DNA from: Adiantum capillus-veneris
Lineage: Eukaryota > Streptophyta > Polypodiopsida > Polypodiales > Pteridaceae
Length of the DNA stretch: 64,000 bases
NCBI GenBank assembly: GCA_014529385.2
Contig: CM043966.1
Location: 36,744,739-36,808,738 of the forward strand
Direction: 5' to 3'
Positions 10,816 through 21,839 of the stretch are shown piece by piece. The translations under genes were made by a program, and so were the position numbers. Numbering within the stretch: position 1 is the first letter of the stretch; each line of letters begins with the position of its first letter. The notes below the pieces were generated by a model that was given only the letters and a program-made list of their open reading frames with translations, was not told the DNA's origin and did no database searches.

Positions 10816-11908
10816 GATGGTCTGCGCGTGTGCAGACGAGCAGGAGGCTCCTACGCCCGCCATGTCTTTTGCTCACCATTGAATTATGTTTGTTGCTCAC
10901 TTTAATTAGGGCCGCCTCCCACATACAATATAGACCCTCATTGGAAAACAAAAGGAGTGTCGGATCCTCCCGATGGTCCGCATGCACGCGGACGATCAGG
11001 GGGCTCTGGCTCGCCCCCTCTTTATTTTTTGTGCTAGGACGATTGGGGAAACTCTGGACCTTGCCCTTTTTTTTTTTCCCAATTTGTCTCTTTTTATCAC
11101 AAGATGCAATAAGTTTCTATGTCAAAGATTTTTTCTATCTTTGAATGAGTCAACAAAAATGCTCACCGGACCATCCATTGAAGATCATGAGCACTTTTTT
11201 TGGTTATTTATGTTTTGTTAAACAATGAAATTTATGATGATTAGCTATATCATGGTTTTGATAAAGACAAAAATTAGATTATGTAGGTATTTCGTTCATT
11301 ATGTTGATAAAAAAGGGAGGACAAGAGTGCTATTTTACAATTATTACTGCGTAAAATAAAAGTGGAACACGAAATACAATAATTTTATTGTCTATTTTAA
11401 ACTATTGTGTCAAAGTACATATAACATAGCAGTTGTTGAGCTCTCTGATGATCCGCTTGCACACGGATGATCAGAGAGCTTAAACACTTATTATATACTA
11501 AGTAATAATGAAATATGGTACCTTGAAAAGTTCATAAATGTCAAAATCATGGACAAGTATCAAATCCATTTGATCATCCGCATGCACGCGGATGATCAGA
11601 GGGCTTATTTTCACCTTTTATTAAGATATTAGTTAAAAAATATATATTTAATAAGATTTTTAGTAGCAATTTTACTGTTTTGATCATTCTTAGTCTCTTG
11701 TAGAGGCCTTCATGATGAAGGTGGAGAGGGGTTTTTTGTAAATTTTATGCTAAGACAAAGGAGGTTATTATAATACTTAGATTTTTGGGAGGAACGTCAA
11801 ATAGATTAATTTTGTTGCATAATTTAAACTATTGTATCAAAATTATATGTAACATAAGAGTTTTTTAGCTCTCTGATCATCCGCTTGCACTTGGATGATT
11901 AGAGAGCT
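10816..11908. repeat. Family C inverted repeats (hairpins)
   Basis: Five inverted repeats share the arm core GATGATCCGC/GCGGATCATC and mostly the loop ATGCAC or TTGCAC: centred near 10828 (weak), 10984, 11469 (17-nt arms, 11449-11490), 11584 (perfect 11-nt arms, 11571-11598) and 11887 (11867-11908). Spacings are 156, 485, 115 and 303 bp. The last three intervals resemble those of family A in the E1 leader (442, 125, 277). The surrounding AT-rich DNA shows no coding region and may be the leader or spacer of an old giant element. Confidence 0.85.
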
Positions 11909-11997
11909 CAAACACCTACTATACTACTAGCTCATTTTCACTCTGAGGCCTCTTTAATCCAAAAGATACAAGTTGAAGGTCCACATCTTCGGATTCA

Positions 11998-12145
11998 TTT
12001 GATGACTTCTTCAAGATAAGCTTTAAGAATCACGTCCTGCAGGTACACATAATGTGACCGATTAGTTTTAATGTGATGATGACTTCTTCAAGATAAGCTT
12101 TAAGAACCACGTCCTGCAGGTACACATAATGTGATTGATTGATAA
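11998..12145. repeat. Short tandem duplication, about 72 bp
   Basis: A phrase beginning GATGACTTCTTCAAGATAAG and running through ACGTCCTGCAGGTACACATA occurs twice in direct tandem with about two base differences. Nothing suggests a function. Confidence 0.8.
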
Positions 12146-12459
12146 ATATGTCTACATGAAGAGTGATTGTGAGGTACTTGTATGCAGGCTTCTATGCACC
12201 TTATGGATGGGGCAAAGTCTTCTAATGTTGTAGAGAAGATGCATGAGCTTGTGTTTTCAACAAAATAGGTGGTATAAAGGTTTGATTATTACATTACTTC
12301 TCTATTGATAGTGGTTGGTGTATCATGATATGCATACATGAGAAGTACTCCTTTACAAATTTTCCCAAGCTTGTTGGTGGAAGCCCTTGGTTCCATTCCA
12401 TGGGTTAAGTGAAATTTTGTGACATTAAAGGGTAACATGAAATGACATTTTACTTCTTG

Positions 12460-13130
12460 TAGAGGGCATGACTATTCCCAAGTGGAATACATTCTCACCG
12501 GGTTTGATAAAGCATTGCATGGATCTTGCTTGTGAGTATTTGGGTAACGAGGGATTTTTGGATGAGCACATCGGGTTGTTCCTTGGAGACGCATTGAGAG
12601 TGGGGCTTGTGATTCATCGTACTTGGATTATTATGTGTGACTCCAAGGCATATTGATATTTGGTCACTAGAGAGGTGGTAAGATCACTATTGTTTTATTG
12701 AATCTTGTTTCCATTCTTTTGGTGGCAAGAGTTTTCCATTTAGTAATATCATATTCACAATTTTCATAACCAAATAAGTGCTTTATCTTACAATGTGTCT
12801 TTGGCATTGTGTTGATCATGCTATGTCAAGCTATGATAGACAAATTTGTGTTGTATGATGTTGATTTGAATGGTCCTTGTATTAAGTTTGACACATTATT
12901 TCCACTTGCAAGAGTAATGGTGTTGATTTCCATGTTCGTGACATGGTTAGGAGGTTGTTGAAAACATTCATAAAGCATTGCAACTATGTCCTAGATGTGT
13001 TTTTGGGTGTGGTGGTTTGGGGAAGGTCAGCTAGATGATGTACGCTATGAGAGGTGTCTTTATCCAATATTTTGTGGACCCGTGACAAGCTAAGGGGGAG
13101 GGCTTTGTTTTTTGGGAAGATCCAAACATT
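12460..13130 (+). pseudogene. Unassigned degraded coding remnant
   Basis: A 62-codon open stretch (12468-12656, with ALRVGLVIHRTWIIMCDS) is followed, after stops and frame changes, by a stretch near 12940-13030 reading FHVRDMVRRLLKTF and CNYVLDVFLGV. The phrase VLDVF-x-G is faintly like motif I of S-adenosylmethionine-dependent methyltransferases, but that is a weak resemblance and the region is too broken to assign. It could equally be chance in degraded transposon DNA. Confidence 0.25.
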
Positions 13131-13197
13131 TGATTTTGTTGCTACTTCTAAATACAAATTATATACTTCTTTACCACAATTGTTTGGGTGGTAGAAA

Positions 13198-13795
13198 TGT
13201 GACTATATGGCTGGCTTGTGACTATGTTTGGCATGTGTCTATGATGGTTTGGGAGTAACAAGAGACCACCTTGTCAATCTACATGCCATACTTTCAATTA
13301 TACTTTAGAGAGTATAGTAGAAAGGTTTGTTTTAGTTTTTTCTTGTTTATGTAGTAGTTAACAAAGATTTATTCAAAGGGACTTTTGTTAGTCTTTTTAT
13401 TTCTTAGAACATTCTTAATCTCTTGTAGAAACCCTTACAATAAAGGTGGAGACGTATTTTTTGAAATTTTTAAGCTAAAACGAAGGAAACTCTAGCAATT
13501 TTTTTTGGCATATAGTTTGTGCGTATGTTTTGTCTTGGACAAGTTATAGTCAGCCCAATGTGACTATATGGTTGGCTTGTGACTATGTTTGGCATGTGTG
13601 TATGTGTGGGAGCTATATGAGCCCACCTTGTGTGTCTACATGCCATACATCCAATTCTTCTTAAGAGAGCATAGTGTCTATATGGTTGGCTTGTGACTAT
13701 GTTTGGCATGTGTCTATGTACGTGTGGGAGCTATATGAGACCACCTTGTGTGTCTACATGCCATACATCCAATTCTTCTTAAGAGAGCATAGTGA
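13198..13795. repeat. Diverged 114-bp tandem repeat
   Basis: A unit beginning tgactatatggttggcttg and ending near aagagagcatagt occurs at about 13561-13674 and 13675-13793, almost identical and directly adjacent. A more diverged unit lies at about 13198-13317, separated by roughly 240 bp of other sequence. No coding role is apparent. Confidence 0.85.
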
Positions 13796-13799
13796 AACT

Positions 13800-14395
13800 T
13801 GGCTTTGTTCTGGATTCTTTTTCTTTAGATTGTAGTTAACAAAGATTCATTTAAAGGGATTTTTGTTACTCTTTTTATTTTTAGAATGTCCTTAATCTCT
13901 TGTAGAGGCCTTTATGATAAAGGTGCAGACATATTTGTTGAAGTTTTAATCTAAAACAAAGGAGACTTTGGAAAAATTCAATGTTTTTTGTACTTGAAAA
14001 TTTGGTTTTGGATTGATATTGTTTACTTCTATCCTATAGTTTGCGCATACTTTTCCTTGGACAAGCTGAATTATGTCATGTTGCATTGCAAAAGAACAAA
14101 AAAATAGGACTAATTGGCAAAGCACGAAAAAATAAGCTCGCAAAAAAAAAAAACCCCTACAAAGGTATATGCCCAGAGTTTCCTAAAGCCTTGGGGAAGT
14201 CCATAACTCATATTCTATTACATTTGGATCAAAACTGAGCTTAAAAAGACCAAGAAACGATACAAACATTCTACGTACCCCTTTTTGGCCACAAGTTGAA
14301 CAAAATTGATTCCAAACTCAAGACAAAGAATATTTGTGAAGTCCCTGAGTGCTAGACTACCTCTGGAGCAAGTTTCATGTCAATTGGCCAAAAAA
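13800..14395. other. No recognised gene
   Basis: AT-rich sequence with poly-A runs near 14140. The last 200 bp read like the leader or spacer sequence around the family B palindromes, so the left edge of E2 may lie in this stretch, but I see no LTR terminus or primer-binding site to fix it. Confidence 0.4.
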
Positions 14396-14830
14396 GACTT
14401 TATACACGTATAAAGTCTTTTTGATGCTATTGACCACTATTTGAACTTAAGACGACATAGGGGGTGTCGGCACACAACTATAAGCACAAACCTACAGAAA
14501 TATAGTCAAGTTGGTAAAAAAGACTTCATACGCGTATAAAGTCTTTTTGACCCTGTTGACTTCCAAAGTTGAACTTGGGCATATCACTGCATTCTAAGGG
14601 ATCTTAGAAGCCAATATCCAAGATTACATTCAAGTTGGAAATAATTTGAGTCTGTAAGTGCCAAAAAGCAAAAAAAAAAATCCAAAATCAATCTGCATCA
14701 CCTTGTAACTCACACTAAAGTGGTCCAAATGTCATTTTGAAAATTTCTGTGAGTTATATGAATGGTAGAGAAATCTCGTGAAGAAATATTTCCATTTTTT
14801 AATTAATAGTCTTTATACGCATATAAAGTC
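14396..14830. repeat. Family B palindromes, left cluster of E2
   Basis: Near-perfect copies of the dyad GACTTTATACG plus its reverse complement lie at 14396-14417, 14522-14543 and 14809-14830, each with one or a few mismatches. Centres are 126 and 287 bp apart, like the 125 and 277 bp of the E1 leader. They directly precede the surviving integrase sequence. Confidence 0.92.
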
Positions 14831-14979
14831 TTACAGCCAGATTGTAGAGCAGACTGAGTAGCTTGAGCCTGCCAGGTAATCCACTTAGCTCTGACAACAC
14901 ATTTTGCTAGTCCATTCAGTGATAATAACATATACGGGGGATCAACCCTTCCAAAGGAAATTTGGGACAGGACTTCCTT

Positions 14980-16250
14980 ATCAATACTGAATGTTACGGA
15001 AAGAGAACAGACGTTTCCTGAAAATATCACCAAAGCATGATAGAAAACGATAGGAACAGAAGCTCGTGATTTCACTCTTTTTGAAAACCAGCTTTATAAA
15101 AGGGGAAAGGATAACCAGCTTAGACTGTGTGCAACAAAGAACATGTACGTTCCAATCCTGGAACAAGCACATGGAGGGATTAGCAGGGGCCGTTTCTCAG
15201 GGGAAAAGACAACAAAAATCGTCTTAACATTGGGAATATGGTGGCTAATGTTACATATGGACGCAAATGAGTATACAAAACAATGTGAGTGTTGTCAACG
15301 AACCAAATTACCAATAAAATGGGATGAGATTCCCTTACGACCAGTGGAGGGAGCCAAAGCCATTGCCAAGTGGGGGATAAACTTTGTAGGACCAATATCA
15401 CCCCCTGCTTACAAAACACATGCCCAATACATCATTGTAGCCACATATTATGTCACGAAATGGGTAGAAGCTAAAGCTACACAAAAGGCTGATACCAGGA
15501 CTACTGCACAATTTCTATACGAAAATGTCTTTGTTAGATATGGTCTACCTATAGAAATTGTTAGTGATCGAGGCACACATTTCATAAATGAGATAATTGA
15601 AAATCTTCTAGATGACTTCATGATAGTTCATAAGAAGTCAGCTCCTTACCACCCACAGGCTAATGGCCAGCAGGCTGAAGCTACAAATAAGATTTAATGC
15701 ACAATTTTAACTAAGATAGTATTAGAGTCTAGAACGGATTGGGATCAAAAACTACATTCAACTTTATGGGCGTATAGGATTGCATACAAAACCTCAATAG
15801 GCACAACACCGTACGACATGGTGTTTGGACTTAATACTATATTGCCTATAGAATTCTTAATCCCAACCCTAAGAACAACAAAATGTCTAGAGTGGACAGG
15901 TCATGAGATGACGCCACGTATAGATGACCTTGAAAAGCTAGATGAGCTTTGCTTGAAAGCAATAGCTTCTATCTATGCTCAAAAACATCAGCAAAAAAAA
16001 GAAAAACATGTACGCTCCAAAAATTCAAAACCGGACATTATGTTTTGGTTTATATGTTAAAACAACATGCAAAGAAACTTAAAAAGCGAGGGACGGGACC
16101 CTTTGTGATTAAAGACTTATCACCAAGTGGGGCCGTCAAGCTTGCTACATTGGATGGGGAGCAAATGCCTAACTGGATAAGTGGTTGCCACATTAAAAGA
16201 TTTCATCTACCACTAACCCCAAACATGCTCCAACAAATCCATCAAGCAAA
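14980..16250 (+). pseudogene. E2 pol: integrase (second zinc module, catalytic core, GPF/Y-type C-terminus)
   Basis: The reading starts around TFPENITKA, has two adjacent stops (TGA TAG, about 15037-15042), then NQLYKRGKDNQLRLC as in E1. The zinc module has EQAH, RGRF in place of the usual GGHF, IWW, and CECC, so the second His is Arg. The catalytic core follows: KWGINFVGPI, YYVTKWVEAKA, FGLP-like YGLPIEIVSDRG and YHPQANGQQAEA, with the DDE residues Asp (in GIN the usual GID Asp is Asn), Asp and Glu. The C-terminal part has LWAYRIAYKTSIG, GTGPFVIKDLSPSGAVKLA and GCHIKRFHLP, after stops at 15695-15697 and a frame change near 16030. The enzyme would insert element DNA; this copy cannot be translated whole. 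Confidence 0.88.
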
Positions 16251-16329
16251 GAAACAAACGCAAGCAGAACATAACATAGTTGCAGAAGCTCAGCCTGAGG
16301 CTAAAGAAAGGATAGCAAAAAAGAAGCTT

Positions 16330-16790
16330 CTTCAACGGCAACAACAACATGGACCGCCTTTGAAGATAAATGCAATTTGGGTCACAGAATTTGACAATGA
16401 GACCATACAAGAGCCTGAAATTGATGTCAAAATTGGAAAAAATCAAGTGAAGGCAACAACGATACTTGATTCGGGAGCTCAAGGCAACTTGATCTCCTAC
16501 AACCTTTACAAGCAACTTCAACTTGACAACCAGTTTTACAGGAGACAACGAACAAGCTCCAAAGTTATTCAGAACATTTGATTAAGGTCCTGGGATGGAC
16601 AGTGCTCAGCGTACAGGTAAACCAACATGTCTATCTGCATAAATTTTATGTGCTAGAAGATACGAGCACACAACATGCAGTATTGCTAGGTCAACCTTGG
16701 TAGAGAAAGTATAAGGTATAACTTGACTGGAGTCAACACACTGTGAGTATACAATTAGTGATTCGGCAAAGCAACAAGCTCCTTTGCTAC
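16330..16790 (+). pseudogene. E2 second aspartic protease (PR2), downstream of integrase
   Basis: After the integrase C-terminus and a Lys/Gln-rich link comes a complete retropepsin pattern. ILDSGAQGNLIS carries the catalytic DSGA (16468-16479). After a frame change near 16550 follow IKVLGWTVLSVQV, HKFYVLED, and AVLLGQPW (16680-16700), equivalent to ILGRPW of Ty3 proteases, then LDWSQHTVSI. Two stops follow the PW (16701-16703) and KV. E6 has the same domain at 52.5-52.9 kb and E7 at 43.8-44.2 kb. Two retropepsins in one element, with one after integrase, is not a standard Ty3 layout. It may process the C-terminal tail or ORF3; that is speculation. Confidence 0.85.
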
Positions 16791-17473
16791 AAGAGCGGAA
16801 AATGCACAATCAAATCTACAACTGGAGGAAAAAGAAGAGCAGCACTTACAAGCACCCACTGACCACAATGAATTCCAAAAAGAACTTCAAGGAAGCAGGA
16901 TCAAGCCCAAATGGCAAAGACTCCAGTATACAACGGGAGCATGATGTATCATAATACAAAGCACAGAAGTCAACACAACACACCCCAACAGAAACAACAT
17001 GGTATGTACAACAAAGCTATCAAGCAGATTTGTGTAAGAAAGGATCAATTGACCAAGAAGGAGCCACCAGAAATTGCAGTTCACCCTCCAACGACGTCTA
17101 ATACAAACAGGAAGCCAAAACCACACTCTTGCCAAAAAACAGATATGGGTACCAAAGAAGATACTTAGAAATAACAACCACCATACCAAAATCTGGATTC
17201 AAAAGCAACAACCTCAAGAACTGCCAATCCACAATTTCTACACACAAAAAATGGCAAGCTCCAATCAGCTAGTACCGAAGTTTCAATGGTGGATAACTAA
17301 GCAAAGAACAATCAGAGATACCAAAAGACTGAACAGCTTGGCTTCACAAACTCTATTGACCATCAAGTAAAGAGCCAAAATACTCAAGAACTTATTTTTT
17401 AGACGACTTCACCAGGAACATACTTCCATGCAAAGCTTCAATATCAACACATTCATCCAGGAGGACTTTGACT
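16791..17473 (+). pseudogene. E2 pol C-terminal tail with W-x-P motifs
   Basis: The degraded tail keeps QIWVPKK and TKIWIQKQ about 12 residues apart, then FQWWITKQ and LFFRRLHQEH. E6 has QIWVPKAQ, QIWVPENS, KQWKVKSQ and LLFGKHQQE in the same order, and E7 has CWTPKQL and QIWVPKRN. The region is basic and rich in Gln and Asn. It resembles no domain known to me. The stop TAG at about 17472-17474 is followed at once by the purine tract. Confidence 0.65.
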
Positions 17474-17489
17474 AGGAAGGGGGGAGGAG
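17474..17489 (+). promoter_or_regulatory. Internal polypurine tract of E2
   Basis: AGGAAGGGGGGAGGAG lies directly after the pol stop. E6 has an equivalent tract at 51807-51824. In E2 the nearest TGTT-type LTR start is about 31 bp away, too far for a standard 3' PPT, so I read it as an internal (central) purine tract that could prime a second plus strand, or as a relic. Confidence 0.5.
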
Positions 17490-17652
17490 CCGATACGCTA
17501 CAAGTGTAAAAAAGGGCACTGTTTTCCTTGATTTTATGGATTTTTATCTTTGATTGCGATCATTTTGATAAAACTCAAATAGGTATGCCCTAGAATATTG
17601 TGTAATAACAAGATGACAGAGGAAAACACCAAGATGAGCCTCTAGGTGTGTG

Positions 17653-17659
17653 TATATAT
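17653..17659 (+). promoter_or_regulatory. TATA-like box in the E2 spacer
   Basis: TATATAT in GTGTGTATATATC lies about 133 bp after TGTTTT at 17520. E6 has TATATA about 131 bp after TGTTTG at 51786. The shared spacing suggests a conserved internal promoter for ORF3 or the U3 of an LTR. Confidence 0.35.
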
Positions 17660-18264
17660 CTAAAAATAGTAGTTTTCATGCTAAAAAAGCGAGAAAATGG
17701 AGCAATCTGGCCAAAAATACTACGAATAGATGTATATAGTGGGTTGTTATGATATTACCTAATTATCTCAATTTTCCCATAGACATCCACATGCGGGGGA
17801 ATTAAAGATGAAGAAGAATCTCTAAGTTAACACGGTGGACACGGAGAAAGGGGAACACACCCATCACACAACACAATGCCTCACCACCATACGCACACAC
17901 GCCTTGCAATGCACCAGACAGACTCGGTCACTCACTCTGCTCAATTCATAACCTTCCACAACCACACGGCCTCTCTCTATCTCCCTTTGCACGACCAACT
18001 TCGGGGGGGCACACACGTCTACACATGCCCAAAAACACACGCACACAAGCCGAGAAGAGAAGGGGGAAGGGGGAATGATGCCAAGAGACAGTAAAGAATA
18101 GCCTTCTTGCATATGCAACACCATATACAACCAATACACTGCCGACATGAACTTCGGCAACAACGGCTCAAAAGCTTACACAAGCAAAAACCTCCAATGG
18201 CCCAAAGACGCTATGGCCGAAAAGCCCCAATGGCAAAAAGGCCCAAAAAATGAACGTATACATC

Positions 18265-18272
18265 CTTTTATA
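18265..18272 (-). promoter_or_regulatory. TATA box of the E3 3' LTR
   Basis: Minus-strand TATAAAAG, conserved at 27031-27038 in the 5' LTR. The consensus form and the conserved position in both LTRs support a promoter. Confidence 0.6.
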
Positions 18273-18576
18273 GGGGTGTGTCTAGGGGACCTAAAAAAGA
18301 AATAATGGATGAGCTCCCATCTTGTGCAGTTCACTTGTAGCTTCATTTGGAATCTCCTTTGCATTATCACACTCAACATAGTCTATTTTTGACAACCTCT
18401 ACATGGTGCACTCCTCTTGGCTCTTTGTCCGCTCAATTCGACCGCCCAACTTAACTTGCACTGTCCCTTTTGGGCCTTTGAGCGGGACAAACCCTCGACT
18501 TGCTTTGCTTAGAACTTCTTGAAATGCTTTATCTCTCCCTTTGACTCAACACTGCTTACAGGACCCCTCCCCTAAG

Positions 18577-18596
18577 CAATAGCGACATCGCTATTG
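18577..18596. repeat. Hairpin plus G-run in the E3 LTR
   Basis: CAATAGCGA, CA, TCGCTATTG is a perfect 9-bp inverted repeat with a 2-nt loop, followed by a run of G. The same element is at 27344-27363 in the other LTR. It could affect 3' processing or be an incidental fold. Confidence 0.7.
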
Positions 18597-21093
18597 GGGG
18601 GGCTTTTTTGCATTCTCTAAAAATGGGAGTCGTGGGAACTTGGAAGGAGCCCTTGGAGGGTGCCACATCACCACAACAACACATTGCAACGCCGCCGGCC
18701 ACCAGCCAGCGCACCACCATCTCCAACAAAAGCACCGACGCACCGCCACCCCTGCAGGGCCGCACACCACCATCGCAGCGCCCCTTGGGGCTCGCCATCG
18801 CTCACAAACTCATTGAGACACCCACAATGGGCGCCCACCATGGCTCTTATACCCCGCTTTCCAGTCATCACACATCGCATATGGGATTGCTACCTACCAC
18901 ATGGCAACTGCCTGTCAAAAGGCTGGGTTGTCCATTACTTCACGTTGGAAGAGAGACAAATTATCCAAGCTTAGTCCAAATCCACCCTCCTTGATTCAAC
19001 AAATGTTGGGCTTACACTAGTAGAAGAAATGATAGATTTCCTACTCTCAATTGAATGATCACTTTCTCTTACAATGGCATAGAGTTCCCTTTCTAATCAC
19101 CCCTAATATAACACATGCATATGCATAAGACAATGAGCTTCCACTCAAGAGCTCCTTCTAGAGAGGGTGAGCTTGGCTTCTCAAGCTATAGCATAGTGCT
19201 CTTGCTTATGGCTCCCCCCTTTTGTGCTAGCTACACCCTCCTTTTATAGCAATTTTGAGGGCTAGGGTTACTCCTTTAACCATGGTTGGGTTAGATTTTC
19301 AACACTTATCTAATTTATTTTGCTTGGAATTATCAAGAAGTTGGTGTGGATAGATGAAGAAGAGAGAGAGGAGAGAAGTGGAGGTGATAGGACTTTTCAT
19401 AGTAGGTTAGTGTTAATAAATTAGTAGAGTTAGTATTTTTATTGATTTACAAATGGAATTGGATATTTACAATGGGAGTATCCAAGTAGGATACAAATAA
19501 GGAAGAAAAAACTCTTAATAGGTAAGAAAATATGGATTTCTTACAATGTTGATGCTCCAAGTGTCTTGAGTAGGGTCAATTTTGATGCTTGTTGATGGTC
19601 CACTAGCTTTGATGGTACGTTTTTTCTCCACTCTTGACCTTCCTTGGGAGCCAAGGTAAGTGAACATGAGTAATCAATCACCATGATGCTGTCTTTCAAG
19701 AGAAGAGGCTGAATTTTGTGGTTTTTTTGATAGATATGGGTAATATGGATGAGGAAAAATGATACTAGGTGGTCAATTTTGGAATGGAAGTGTGTGTAGG
19801 AGACATGAGTTCACCATGGTTTCTCTTATTCTTCAAGGTTGAGAAGAAGGTGAGTAGGGTGCAGAGAAGAGTGGTGAGAGAGGTGGGGATGATGAGTGGA
19901 GAAGTGTGTGTGAAAGAGCAAAATGATAAAGTGGAAGAGGGAGTGTGGCTACATAGCATGGGAAAACTGGGGTCCATCAATAAAATCATAGCTCACAGCT
20001 CGTAGCTCAAAAAAATATGAAAAAATTTGAGGTAAAAGTTCAGCCCACAAGCTACAACTTTTGTTTGTATCACCTTTTCAAATTCGGAGAGCATGTGATC
20101 TTTAAAAATTCAGCAAAACCGACTGTTTTTTTCCACTGCACAAAGTCCTTGTGAGGTCCTTCTTTGGATTATTCTTTTGAATACCTCCAAGAGTGAGCCC
20201 CCCATGGTGCATGCATGCATTCCACATATCCTTGACCTTATTTGGTAGGTCTATAATTGAAGATATTGTTGAGATCATGATATAAGTGAATAGTACAACT
20301 AAGAAAATCAAATATTGAGGGGTCTAAAAAAATATATGTACATGTCAAATATAAATAATATAGGTGGAAAAAATATAAAGGGGTCAAAATAAATCTCTCT
20401 CTTTATAAGTCTACCATAAAAAGATGAATATTTTTGGTGGTCTAATTTATGAGAGTAATAGGGAATAGATGTAGGAAAGAAAAAATTACAATAGTGAAAA
20501 AATATACACATAAATAGAACTAGTTTTTTTGGATTTTTGTTGGGATGGAGTTACACAAAAAATAAGAGAAGCTTGCATGAAATTATTTTTATATGGAATA
20601 AAGAGTATGCAAAATGGTAAGAAAAAATATGGTAATGGTGAGTCAATGTACATAGCATAAATAACACACCATAGGTAGAAATATTTAAATAAATACCAAA
20701 ATAATTATGAAAAATCCTTTTATTTAGGCCCTATATACAATGAAATATTTACACACAAATGGACCATAATATACTTATAATTTTTTATTTTTTTTTGGCT
20801 CAACTAGCCTAGTGACTAGCTAATTGAGGGTTTTTAAGAAGATATGGGAAAAGTCCCCTAACTCACACACACCTATATACAGTGAAACGGTGAGGGTAAC
20901 CACAATGTTTGAGTGATTTGATAGGGTGAGGTAACTCACTATGGAAATTAAAGAGAGCCGAAAAACGGCTATCATTGTCAGCCCATGATCTTCCTAGCTG
21001 CTCCGGCCTTTTGCCATGATTTTGCTAGCCTACACATATCTGTCCATGCCATCTTCTATGGTCAACACACTTTGGATATACCATCATTGCTCA

Positions 21094-21104
21094 CCCCCTA
21101 GTTG
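21094..21104 (-). promoter_or_regulatory. E3 polypurine tract
   Basis: Minus-strand CAACTAGGGGG directly abuts the LTR start TGAGC. Such a tract primes plus-strand DNA synthesis. It fixes the inner edge of the E3 3' LTR. Confidence 0.6.
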
Positions 21105-21222
21105 AGCATTTATGCTCAACCAAAAAAGAGCTTTATTCACCTTCTAACTGCAAAACCTGGCACACACTATGAGAAAACAAAAACCATATGTACACAGTTT
21201 TATTTTGTCTACTGCCAAACCT

Positions 21223-21521
21223 TCAAGTGGGTTGCCCCACCTCCTGCATCACATAGCTTCCGCCTGGATCAAACACTTGCGTTTGATATCTTCCACCCAT
21301 CTGTATCTGCTCACCATAGTGCCGTACCTCAGCACATAGAACATCATGTGTACAGGGTGTCCCTAGCCTACCTTCAGCACTCCATGCATCTCTCTGCAAA
21401 CTATCTACCACTCCATACCAATCAACATCAAGCATATCACCATCAAAAAAACATGTACTGACACCAAGCTTCAACACATGTCTGACCCTCCCTCCCAACC
21501 AAATAAAGTGGAGGCCTCAAG
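21223..21521 (-). pseudogene. E3 ORF, C-terminal fragment
   Basis: About 90 codons continue the E3 coding region after the E4 insertion, ending QEVGQPT before a 3' untranslated stretch and the PPT. The sequence (VSTCFFDGDMLDVDWYGVVD, GGRYQTQVFDPGGSYV) matches no domain known to me. The frame relative to the upstream part is not preserved, so it is already decayed. Confidence 0.45.
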
Positions 21522-21839
21522 TGTTAGGATTTGGATCGTGCTAGCTATGGTGGATGAAAGAGAAACATGGTGCAAGTGTGTGAGTGTGTGTAAGCAAGGT
21601 TATCACTCAAGTGAATTAGGTTCCAAGATAGATTAGCTTCGACTCATAAACACAATCTTGAGTATTGACTTAGCTTAGCACAAGCTCACCATAGACAAGC
21701 ATGTAGTGCAAAATGAGTTGTTGTTTATTGATTCAAGAAATGAGCTTTAAGTAGCTCTACAGCCTTGCTCCACAGTATGTGGGATAAATCCACTCTCCTC
21801 TCCTTGACTCACACCTTAGGACAAATCTCACTCTTTACA
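21522..21839 (-). repeat. E4 3' LTR
   Basis: Starts TGTTAGGATTTGG and ends CTCTTTACA on the plus strand. It is bounded by TCAAG outside and by the purine tract (minus strand CCTCAAGGGGAGGAT) inside. Confidence 0.95.

Larger units (their letters stand above)
17836..21093 (-). repeat. E3 3' LTR, enlarged by an insertion or divergence
   Basis: 17836-18917 matches the 5' LTR (26515-27689) over about 1.1 kb, and 20970-21093 matches 28465-28584. Between them, 18918-20970 does not match 27690-28465 by eye. It contains LTR-like sequence with ccttttatagc near 19240 and then AT-rich DNA without a gene, so a nested fragment is likely. The right edge is fixed by minus-strand CTAGGGGG followed by TGAGC. 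Confidence 0.65.

Noticed and set aside
10224-10987. ORFs of 108 and 125 codons on opposite strands
   Set aside because: They have no domain or homologue in the window and lie in unremarkable sequence next to hairpins; probably chance.
14803-15172. Minus-strand ORFs of 90 and 63 codons
   Set aside because: They are antisense to the E2 integrase reading, which has clear family motifs.
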